41,194 nucleotides of DNA from Shinella sp. WSJ-2 (GTDB taxonomy: Bacteria; Pseudomonadota; Alphaproteobacteria; Rhizobiales; Rhizobiaceae), in contig NZ_QWBU01000022.1 of assembly GCF_003432075.1 (NCBI RefSeq), forward strand, positions 1 through 41,194, read 5' to 3'. Positions 15,544 to 23,005 of the stretch are shown piece after piece. Made by a program: the position numbers and the translations under genes. The first letter of the stretch is position 1; every line of letters starts with the position of its first letter. A model generated the notes under the pieces. The model saw only the letters and a program-made list of their open reading frames with translations. It was not told the origin of the DNA and did not search any database.

Positions 15544-16722
15544 TCAGAGCTGACCGGAGAAGGCGCGGTGCTGGAGGGAGGAGAATGTCTTCTCTCCCAA
15601 CTCATCAAAGAGTTTCACTCGACTACGTTGCGAGCTCAACTTTGAACATATGTGCAAAAACTTCTCAACCATATCCAGCGGTGGTCGAATTATCGGAAGT
15701 TTCCTAAGGTCTTCAAGATTTATCCCGCTTTGTGCCACGCCTTTAACGTCATCCCTAAGTCTTCGTTGTGCTGATTCTGTTCGAAGAAGAGCCAAGTGAA
15801 ATTCGTTTCGCTCTCGCTCAAGGGAGGGGATTACAGCTATTTCTCGAGAAACATTGGCGTTTGTGAGTGTTTCCGGAACGATTGCGCATCGACCGACTGT
15901 TCCTCGGATGGAAATAACCAGCTCTCCTCCAAGCAATCTAGTTCGCTGGAACTTTGAAGCGATTTGTGGATCTGTTCGCACAAGCCCGTCAATCCTCACC
16001 TCGCCGTCCAAGATATCTCCGATGCGAAGGACCTGGATGCCGCCCGAGAATTCACCTCCTCGCTGCACTATTCCGTAACTTATACCCCGCTTTCGATCGA
16101 CAAGGCCGTCGAGCTCCACAGCCTCGAAGCCATTTGGATTACCTATCGGATCCCCGAACATCTCCAGAAAGATCGACTGGGTGAGGCTTTCGAGCAGCGC
16201 GATGGCCTGGCGGCGCTTCTGGCGCAGCTGGTCGGCCTTATCCAGGATCGCCGCAATCCGCTTCTGCTCATCAAGGGGCGGGAGGGGGATTTCCAGCGAA
16301 GCAAGCTTCGATGCGTTCACGCCTTCCTGAGCAGCGCCTTGAGCTTTTGCTCGTATCTGTCCCCAGTAGTCGTCCGTGTTAAAGAAGTGAGCAAGATAAC
16401 CAGAGTCGATTTTTGCAGTGGGCCTAACTCGGATGAGGTAGGACGCAAAAACGGCATTCTTCGGAGTCGCTTTTAGCAGAAAGCTCTTTCCTGTCGTAGC
16501 CCCAGTGCGTGCGAATACAATGTCTCCATCGGCCAGCATCGCATTGGCAAGTTTTTTGGGAGGGGCGTCGCAGTAGGGGACTTTGGCCCAATCGACCGAG
16601 TTATCCTGGATGTCGGTAATACGAAGAAACTTCGCCTCACCTTCAGAAAAGTTTGCGGAAGCCGTAATGCCATAGTCGATGGCGGAAGCGAGTTCTTCTA
16701 GCGGTGCCCGCGTCCAGCTCAC
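15544..16722 (-). CDS. hsdS: Type I restriction enzyme, HsdS specificity subunit
   Basis: The 392-residue DNA-recognition subunit. It has two target-recognition domains (about residues 5-145 and 195-335), each followed by a conserved helical spacer. The first spacer contains PLPPLDEQKRIAAILDKAD (~151-169) and the second begins RPPLDMVEKF. The two domains set the two halves of a bipartite recognition sequence, which cannot be read from sequence alone. Its ATG overlaps the hsdM stop (ATGA), ensuring coupled translation with the methylase. The gene has lower GC and less regular codon use than its hsdM and hsdR neighbours, which fits frequent exchange of specificity genes. Confidence 0.93.
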   Translation of the reverse strand: MSWTRAPLEELASAIDYGITASANFSEGEAKFLRITDIQDNSVDWAKVPYCDAPPKKLANAMLADGDIVFARTGATTGKSFLLKATPKNAVFASYLIRVRPTAKIDSGYLAHFFNTDDYWGQIRAKAQGAAQEGVNASKLASLEIPLPPLDEQKRIAAILDKADQLRQKRRQAIALLESLTQSIFLEMFGDPIGNPNGFEAVELDGLVDRKRGISYGIVQRGGEFSGGIQVLRIGDILDGEVRIDGLVRTDPQIASKFQRTRLLGGELVISIRGTVGRCAIVPETLTNANVSREIAVIPSLERERNEFHLALLRTESAQRRLRDDVKGVAQSGINLEDLRKLPIIRPPLDMVEKFLHICSKLSSQRSRVKLFDELGEKTFSSLQHRAFSGQL

Positions 16723-18269
16723 AGCATTCCCTCCAACTCCCGCAACCCCGCGGCAATCTCATCCTCCAGCTTCAGCAGTTCCGCAATGATCTCCCTCGGC
16801 GGCCGGTGCTCCGCCGCCTCGTGGACCACTTCCTTGTAGCGGTTGAGCGAGAGGTCATAATCCGCCGCCGCGATCTCATCCCGCGTCACGGTAAAACTCT
16901 GGCCGGTGCGTGGGTTGTCGCGTTCCGCGCCATTGCGCTCGGCCCAGCGGGTCAGCACATCCGGCAGATTGTTCTTTGCGTGCTCATCTGCGGTGAGCTT
17001 TTCCTTCGGCACCGGGCCGAACTTTTCCTCCGGCAGCAACATCTGGCGCTTGTCGTCCAGGCTCATGCCGTCGGCCTGCAGATCGTAGAACCAGACGTGA
17101 TCCGTGCCGCCGGAATTGGTCTTGGTGAAGAAGACGATCGCGGTGGAGACGCCGGCATAGGGCCGGAACACGCCCGACGGCAGCTTGATGATGGCGTCCA
17201 GCTTGTGATCGTCCACCAGCATTTTGCGGATCGCCTTGTGCGCCGTGGACGAGCCGAACAGCACGCCATCCGGCACGATGACTGCCGCGCGGCCGCCGGG
17301 TTTCAGGAGCTTCAGGAACAGCGCCATGAACAGAAGTTCGGTCTTCTTCGTCTTGACGATGGACAACAGATCGCCCGCGGTCGTTTCGTAATCCAGCGAG
17401 CCGGCAAAGGGCGGGTTGGCGAGGATCAGCGAATATTTATCGGCATCGTCACCATGGCTGGAGGAAAGCGAATCCCGGTAGCGGATATCGGCGCCCTCGA
17501 CACCGTGTAGTTGCATGTTCATCGAGCCGATGCGCAGCATGGTCTGGTCGAAATCGTAGCCGTGGAACATGCCGTCATGGAAATGCCGGTTGAGGCTCGC
17601 ATCGCGAAACAGGCCCTTGTGGTGCTCGCGCAGATGTTCGCCGGCCGCGACCAGGAAGCCGCAGGTGCCGCTCGCCGGATCGCAGATCACATCCTGCGGC
17701 GTCGGCTTCGTGAGTTCGACCATCAGCTTGATGATGTGGCGCGGCGTGCGGAACTGGCCGTTCTGGCCGGCGGACGCGATCTTGCCCAGCATGTATTCAT
17801 AGAGATCGCCCTTGGTGTCACGGTCCTCCAGCGGGATTTCCGCCAGCATATCGACCACCTTGGCGAGCAGGCCGGGCGTCGGAATGGTGAAGCGCGCACC
17901 CTTCATGTGTTCCGAATGAGCGGTGCCGTCCTCGGCCATCTCACGCAGGAAGGGAAAGACGAAATCCGAGACCAGCAGATACATCCGGGCTGGATCTTCG
18001 TTCTTCAGCCGCGACCAGCGCAGTTCCTGGTAACTCACATCCTTGCCATCGCGATCCTGCCGGTAGACACCGTCAGGAAAGATCACCCTCTCGATCTTCC
18101 GGCCGAGCATGTTGGCCTTATTCTCCTCACGGGTCTGGATGTCGTCCAGGCCGCGCATGAACAAGAGGTAGGTTATCTGCTCGATCACCTCGAGCGGATT
18201 GGCGATGCCGCCCGCCCAGAAGGCATTCCAGACCTGATCGACCTTCGAGCGAATTTCACCTGTGAGCAT
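16719..18269 (-). CDS. hsdM: Type I restriction enzyme, HsdM N6-adenine methyltransferase
   Basis: The modification subunit (516 residues from the preferred start) methylates adenine at the HsdS-defined site using S-adenosylmethionine. It has the HsdM N-terminal helical domain (MLTGEIRSKVDQVWNAFWAG). The SAM-binding motif DPASGTCGFL is at about 197-206 and the catalytic NPPF tetrad at about 285-288. I choose the ATG at 18269 because family members begin at this MLTGE segment; an in-frame ATG eight codons upstream is possible. It is the first gene of the minus-strand operon hsdM-hsdS-hsdR-nuclease and is divergent from the Zorya operon, with about 200 bp between. Confidence 0.95.
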   Translation of the reverse strand: MLTGEIRSKVDQVWNAFWAGGIANPLEVIEQITYLLFMRGLDDIQTREENKANMLGRKIERVIFPDGVYRQDRDGKDVSYQELRWSRLKNEDPARMYLLVSDFVFPFLREMAEDGTAHSEHMKGARFTIPTPGLLAKVVDMLAEIPLEDRDTKGDLYEYMLGKIASAGQNGQFRTPRHIIKLMVELTKPTPQDVICDPASGTCGFLVAAGEHLREHHKGLFRDASLNRHFHDGMFHGYDFDQTMLRIGSMNMQLHGVEGADIRYRDSLSSSHGDDADKYSLILANPPFAGSLDYETTAGDLLSIVKTKKTELLFMALFLKLLKPGGRAAVIVPDGVLFGSSTAHKAIRKMLVDDHKLDAIIKLPSGVFRPYAGVSTAIVFFTKTNSGGTDHVWFYDLQADGMSLDDKRQMLLPEEKFGPVPKEKLTADEHAKNNLPDVLTRWAERNGAERDNPRTGQSFTVTRDEIAAADYDLSLNRYKEVVHEAAEHRPPREIIAELLKLEDEIAAGLRELEGML

Positions 18270-18358
18270 GCGTTGAGTATCCCTGCAAATCATTTCGCCG
18301 CAACATTAGCCGCTGCGTTATCGATTTCAACAAAGTAAACCGATTGTTATCTGGACAA

Positions 18359-18377
18359 TTCCCGCATTTAGCGGGAA
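18359..18377. promoter_or_regulatory. Inverted repeat between hsdM and zorA, candidate shared operator
   Basis: ttcccgc and gcgggaa form perfect 7-bp arms around attta. It is the only strong palindrome in the 206-bp divergent intergenic region and lies about 90 bp from the hsdM start and 99 bp from the zorA start. A weaker repeat, gtgcg/cgcac, follows at 18384-18400. No regulator gene is adjacent. Confidence 0.4.
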
Positions 18378-18475
18378 ATAAAACAACCGGTGCGTTTGCA
18401 TCGCACAGCATTTCAATGACATTGGGCCGCTGGTGCGCATCGCGGACCAGCTCTGGTGAAATCGTGGGTAGGGGC

Positions 18476-20635
18476 ATGGGGCATCTCGTTAATTTGTGTT
18501 GGAACTGGTTTGTAAGGCTGGTGGCATTTTGGGTGTTGGCAATGGGGATTGTCTTCGCTCTAAGCTTTGCGTTGCCGCCGCTCGATATCGGTTTGATCCT
18601 CGAACGCGTCAGTAACGGTTTGGCGTTGCTGAATGGCCAGGTTGGTGCGCAAGACGCAAAAGCTGCGCTGGACGCACTGAGTCAGACGGATTTCATCTTC
18701 AGCCTCGCGTCGCTTATCTTCGCTGTGGCCATTTCCTTGATGGTGACTTTTGGGCTGCTCCACGTCGCCGCGATCATCGGCGCGCTCTACAACCTTCGCC
18801 GCGTTGTCTCACGCCAGAAAACACGGGCTGAATTTGCCAACGAATACGACCAGTCGATCTACCACCACTTGGAAAGCAGCAAGCTGCTTGGTTACGCCTG
18901 GCGTGAGTTCGATGAGACCTTGATAAAGCCGTCAGCGGGTGAGCCGCCGCTCATCAAGAACACGGTGCGACCTCAGAGCTTCATCCATTTCGGCGCCATT
19001 CGGGAGCGTTTTTTTGGCCTGAAGATCATGGCGAGCATTCCCGGGTATTTTGTTGCGGTGGGCTTGCTGCTGACATTCGCAGGCATAGTCCTGGCACTCT
19101 ACAAGGCGGGAAGCGCTTCCAGCGCGGGCAATGTCGACGACATGCAGGTGGCGATGACCGAGCTACTGCAGATCGCATCCTTCAAGTTCACCACTTCCAT
19201 CGCCGGGCTGGGTTGCTCGCTTCTTCTATCCATCGTGTTCAAGGTCTATACGATCTGGCTCGAGGCCAGCGTGCACAAATTTTGCGAGGCTGCGGAGAGC
19301 AGGCTAAAATATGTCCCACCGCAATCGGTTGCCATCGAGATAGCCGAAGCGGCCAAGGAACAGCGGGATCAGCTGAAGGAAATCAACAGCGATAAGTTCT
19401 TTGCCCAAATGGGCCGTGAACTCGAGCCGCAGATCAAGTCGGCGTTCGCGTCTGCAATGACGCCGATCAACGACAGTATCACCGGTGTGCTCGGCAAGAT
19501 CACGGAGAGCAGCCAGAGCGGCATCAACGACATGCTCGCGCAATTCTCGTCGAGCGTCCAAGGCAGCGCCGGCACGGAATTGCGCCAGCTTGCCGAAACC
19601 TTGGGTGCCATGCAGGCGACGCTTGCTGATATGCAGACCGGCGTCCGCGGTTCGGGAGAGGATTTCGCGCGTCGTATGAGCGAGGCAGCGGAAAATCTCA
19701 ACCGCCTGGTCGCCGATGCCGCCCGCTCGATGGACGACGGCGCCAACCGCAACCGCGATGGGCTTGCGGAGATTCTTGCCGCCATGAAGGCGACATTTGA
19801 CAAGGCGAGCGAGCAGGTCGACGCGGAGCTAGGGCGTGCCGCGGGTGGAGCTTCGGAGCGGATCGAGGCGGCCATGGGCCGAGTGATGGAGAAGCTGGAA
19901 ATTCAGGTCAGCACCCTGACCGGCAGCATGACTTCTCTCGACGGCGACCTGCGGGATGGCGTGGCAAAAACGCAGGAGCAAATTAGAACCGCGCAGGAAA
20001 GTGCGGTCTCGACCGTCAGCGCGATCGCAGCGGGAGCCGCCGAAGCTATCAAAACAGGCCTTGCCGAGGCAATCGCTACGATCCGCCAGGAAGTGGACCG
20101 CTTCGAAAGTGCATTGCGCGGATCCAATTCAGCACTCTCTTCACAGGCCAATGCCCTGGGCGAAGCAACGTCGCAAACGCGTATAGTCTCCGATGCGTTC
20201 TCAAAGACGGCAACCGATATCCGCTCGGCATCGGCACCTTTGCTGCAGTCCGGTGAAAGGATTGCCTCAGCAACGTCCAACTTCGAAGATTCGCTCCGCG
20301 CAGCCGTCGAGGCGCTTGCGGCCAGCCAGGCTGCCTCACAGCAGCTGAACGGATCGCTGCGCGAGCAATCCGAGAGCATGGCCACGATCTGGAGCAATTA
20401 TGAAGCACGGTTCGCCCGCATTGACGAAGCACTGGCGAAATCGGTCAGCGACCTTGCGACAGCGACCGAGCGGCAGGGCGACACGCTGAGCCGCTACGCA
20501 ACCGATATTGATCGTGGGCTCGCCAATGCGGTCAATACGCTATCGTCGTCGGTAAAGGAAATGAGCGATTCGTTTGACGAATTCTCCAGCTCGATCTCAG
20601 ACCTGCGATCTTCTGTGCGGCCTGCGGCGGAGTAG
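18476..20635 (+). CDS. zorA: Zorya anti-phage system, ZorA (MotA-like stator with long tail)
   Basis: A membrane subunit of the Zorya proton-driven stator complex, which senses phage invasion at the envelope. From the ATG at 18476 (ggtaggggc just upstream; an open frame extends further to 18344 without a good site) it has 719 residues. Membrane helices lie at about 10-32, 75-106, 187-210 and 238-264. The last two carry MotA-like segments (LLTFAGIVLALYKA and TTSIAGLG). Residues ~270-719 form a long helical, alanine-rich, coiled-coil tail, the hallmark of ZorA, which is known to project deep into the cytoplasm. It is followed 7 bp later by zorB. Confidence 0.93.
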   Translation: MGHLVNLCWNWFVRLVAFWVLAMGIVFALSFALPPLDIGLILERVSNGLALLNGQVGAQDAKAALDALSQTDFIFSLASLIFAVAISLMVTFGLLHVAAIIGALYNLRRVVSRQKTRAEFANEYDQSIYHHLESSKLLGYAWREFDETLIKPSAGEPPLIKNTVRPQSFIHFGAIRERFFGLKIMASIPGYFVAVGLLLTFAGIVLALYKAGSASSAGNVDDMQVAMTELLQIASFKFTTSIAGLGCSLLLSIVFKVYTIWLEASVHKFCEAAESRLKYVPPQSVAIEIAEAAKEQRDQLKEINSDKFFAQMGRELEPQIKSAFASAMTPINDSITGVLGKITESSQSGINDMLAQFSSSVQGSAGTELRQLAETLGAMQATLADMQTGVRGSGEDFARRMSEAAENLNRLVADAARSMDDGANRNRDGLAEILAAMKATFDKASEQVDAELGRAAGGASERIEAAMGRVMEKLEIQVSTLTGSMTSLDGDLRDGVAKTQEQIRTAQESAVSTVSAIAAGAAEAIKTGLAEAIATIRQEVDRFESALRGSNSALSSQANALGEATSQTRIVSDAFSKTATDIRSASAPLLQSGERIASATSNFEDSLRAAVEALAASQAASQQLNGSLREQSESMATIWSNYEARFARIDEALAKSVSDLATATERQGDTLSRYATDIDRGLANAVNTLSSSVKEMSDSFDEFSSSISDLRSSVRPAAE

Positions 20636-20642
20636 GTGAGCT

Positions 20643-21587
20643 ATGCTGGCATTTGACGATGCTGCCGGTAAGCCGGCGGTTGAGGAGGAAGAGGAAAATT
20701 ATTTCGTGTCGATGACCGACATGATGATTGGCATCCTTTTCATCTTCATCATTATGTTGATGGTTTTCGCGCTGCAGTTTCAGAAGCAGACTGACGAATC
20801 CGAAAAGCAAGCCGATAAATCGAAAGTGCAGATCGAAGAAGTCCTGGAGAAAGTCAGGCAGGTAAGCGAGCAGCTCCATGGCTTGCGATCCGAGATCAAC
20901 GAAGAGCTTGAGGATCTCAGCCAGTCGCAGCGCGAGCGGACCGCATTGCTCAACGATCTTGAGCGCGAACTGAAAGCCACGGGTCTCGACGTTCAGATCG
21001 ATCGTGAAAATGGCGTTCTGCGCTTGACGGAAAACGCAATTCGCTTTGCCACCGACAAGTCAAACCTGAACGCACAGGCTTCAGATAATGTTAAAAAGCT
21101 TGCTGCTGTGCTGGCGCGGGTGTTGCCGCGATACACAAGTTGCGTCGTTTCAAATAGTGCAACGCATTGCAAGCAGCTCGCGCCTGGCGCTGCAATCGAC
21201 ACCGTTTTCATTGAAGGCCACACCGACAAACAAGGGTCGGAGACAGCAGCCGGTGATAGCCGGAATTGGCAACTATCAACCGAGCGGGCTGTCGAGACCT
21301 ACAGAACGCTTACTGCCTTCGAGCCATCGCTTAGAGCGCTTAGAAACCCAGAGGAGAAGGAAATCCTTTCCGTTTCAGGCTACTCCTCGACGCGGCCGAT
21401 ACCGGGGACAGAAATGCATGCGCAAGGCGCTGAAATTGCTCAACAGGCTTGGGAGAAGAACCGGCGCATCGACATGCGCTTTGTCATGCAGGTTGACCCT
21501 TCCGATCGACTGAAAGACGTGCTCCGTCTCACTGACAACATGGAGGGACAGATCGAGAAACTGCGGGAGGCAGCGACACTCAGATGA
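20643..21587 (+). CDS. zorB: Zorya system, ZorB (MotB-like, OmpA peptidoglycan-binding)
   Basis: The 314-residue partner of ZorA. A short acidic N-terminus precedes one membrane helix (~27-46). The essential MotB-type proton-carrying Asp is Asp26 in SMTDMMIG. A charged coiled coil (~48-110) links to an OmpA/MotB-type peptidoglycan-binding domain (~125-295). This domain shows RFATDKSNL, FIEGHTDKQG, LSTERAVE and NRRIDMRFV, the usual order of that fold. The domain contains a loop with a pair of cysteines (SCVVSNSATHCKQL) that may form a disulfide in the periplasm. The start has a good ribosome-binding site (ggagtaggtgag). The stop overlaps the zorC start (ATGA). Confidence 0.93.
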   Translation: MLAFDDAAGKPAVEEEEENYFVSMTDMMIGILFIFIIMLMVFALQFQKQTDESEKQADKSKVQIEEVLEKVRQVSEQLHGLRSEINEELEDLSQSQRERTALLNDLERELKATGLDVQIDRENGVLRLTENAIRFATDKSNLNAQASDNVKKLAAVLARVLPRYTSCVVSNSATHCKQLAPGAAIDTVFIEGHTDKQGSETAAGDSRNWQLSTERAVETYRTLTAFEPSLRALRNPEEKEILSVSGYSSTRPIPGTEMHAQGAEIAQQAWEKNRRIDMRFVMQVDPSDRLKDVLRLTDNMEGQIEKLREAATLR

Positions 21588-22996
21588 TTGGGCTGTTCCG
21601 CGAAGCTTGCACAGGCATGACGGCCCGCGCGGCCGGGCTCTCCGGTCATGACGTCATACCCAAACACGCCTTCGTGCATGAAGCAGCGCGATCAATTGGC
21701 GCAACTGGTATTGATGACGCCACAAGGCATGACGTCGTTTCCATCAATGAAATTGCCGCGCGACTTCTGCCTATGCTGCTGGCAGGCGATGCTTTGTCGA
21801 CAAAAGAACTTCGCGATGCCATCTGGTGCCTGTGGGAAGCCAGGACGCCACTGGCCGACCATCCGGCGGCCCTGAAGCGAATAGTCGAGGAAGTGGATAG
21901 AAGCGACAAGCGCAAGCTGTTTCGAACGCTCGCGGCAGTTTATTTGATACAGTTTCGCTCAGACAGGCCAGGACTCGAGGTCGTCAGTTCGATCTTGCAA
22001 CGAGGCAGTCTTCGCTGGGGCGGGCTGTTCGCATCATATCAAACCGACCATGCACTTTACGATCCGGTGCGTGGCCCGAAGAATATCGCTGCCCTGGCGT
22101 TGCGTCAGACTATGTCGCCTTCCGACACGATGCGATCTCTCGGGTTCGGCGCGCTTGACGCCCAGTCTGGCTTCACGGAAGCGATCACCCGAAATCTGTT
22201 GGTGCAACTCGGCGACGGGGCAGAACCCGACCATATGAAGCGCCTGGAGATGGTCAAATCATACGCGCTCGACAGCCGAAACGAGCTTGTCTTCAAGGGA
22301 CTTGATCTGGAGATAGCCGAAGCGTTGATCAAACCGTTTCTCGGAAAGTCTCCCGAGAAAGCGATAAAAGATATCTTCCTAAATTTCATCGTTTCGATTT
22401 TTAAAGACCCGCGAACCTATCCTGGCCGCTGGGAACGCTTCCCTCAGATCAAGGCATTGATCGTTTCGTGGCTCACCGAGCAATCGCTTCGACAGTTCCT
22501 CGATATAGTTGGACTCACAGTAAAGGATCCAAACGACGCTCAGATGTGGAGATATCGACGTGCGTTCTGGGAGGCCGCGCATAGGAAAGGTATAATCAGA
22601 GGTGCATGGGTTGTCTTCGCGGAGGACGGTGCTCGATTGGCGCGTAATCGTTTTGGCAAGAGCGTAGACTTCGCCACATTTGTCGGTGCTGGCTCCAAAC
22701 AGGTCCAGCGCACGCACGCCGTGCTTCTCCTGGAGGTGGGGCAAGGAATTGTCGCCGACTGGAGCCACAATGGCAAGGTGAACATCTGGTCCGATGCGTC
22801 CGAGCGAAGTGCGCCAAAGCTCTATCAGCGAAGCTATAGTTCGGACGACGTAATGATTGCTAAGGACGATACAGAAACTTCACGACACCTCGTCAAAACG
22901 CATAGCTCACCCAAAACCTATAGCTGGCAGCGCACGGTCGCAGAACGAATATATCGGATGACGAATATGAGGTTGCAGCCCAGTGACTACAAATAG
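21584..22996 (+). CDS. zorC: Zorya type I, ZorC (EH-signature protein)
   Basis: A 470-residue cytoplasmic protein in the position of ZorC, with the EH-signature domain in its C-terminal part. About residues 320-345 read RRAFWEAAHRKGIIRGAWVVF. A conserved Glu (LLLEVGQGIVADWSH) and His follow near 384-394, then NIWSD. The N-terminal 300 residues are helical with no known motif. ZorC is reported to bind DNA and act with the ZorD nuclease downstream of the ZorAB sensor. Start and stop are coupled to zorB (ATGA overlap) and zorD (9 bp gap). Presence of ZorC and ZorD rather than ZorE makes this type I. Confidence 0.9.
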   Translation: MIGLFREACTGMTARAAGLSGHDVIPKHAFVHEAARSIGATGIDDATRHDVVSINEIAARLLPMLLAGDALSTKELRDAIWCLWEARTPLADHPAALKRIVEEVDRSDKRKLFRTLAAVYLIQFRSDRPGLEVVSSILQRGSLRWGGLFASYQTDHALYDPVRGPKNIAALALRQTMSPSDTMRSLGFGALDAQSGFTEAITRNLLVQLGDGAEPDHMKRLEMVKSYALDSRNELVFKGLDLEIAEALIKPFLGKSPEKAIKDIFLNFIVSIFKDPRTYPGRWERFPQIKALIVSWLTEQSLRQFLDIVGLTVKDPNDAQMWRYRRAFWEAAHRKGIIRGAWVVFAEDGARLARNRFGKSVDFATFVGAGSKQVQRTHAVLLLEVGQGIVADWSHNGKVNIWSDASERSAPKLYQRSYSSDDVMIAKDDTETSRHLVKTHSSPKTYSWQRTVAERIYRMTNMRLQPSDYK

Positions 22997-23005
22997 GGAT
23001 TGATC

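Noticed and set aside
12274-15645. Very long open frame (over 1100 codons) antisense to hsdR
   Set aside because: It mirrors the hsdR codon bias (high GC in third positions) and has no recognisable protein features; hsdR has all family motifs.
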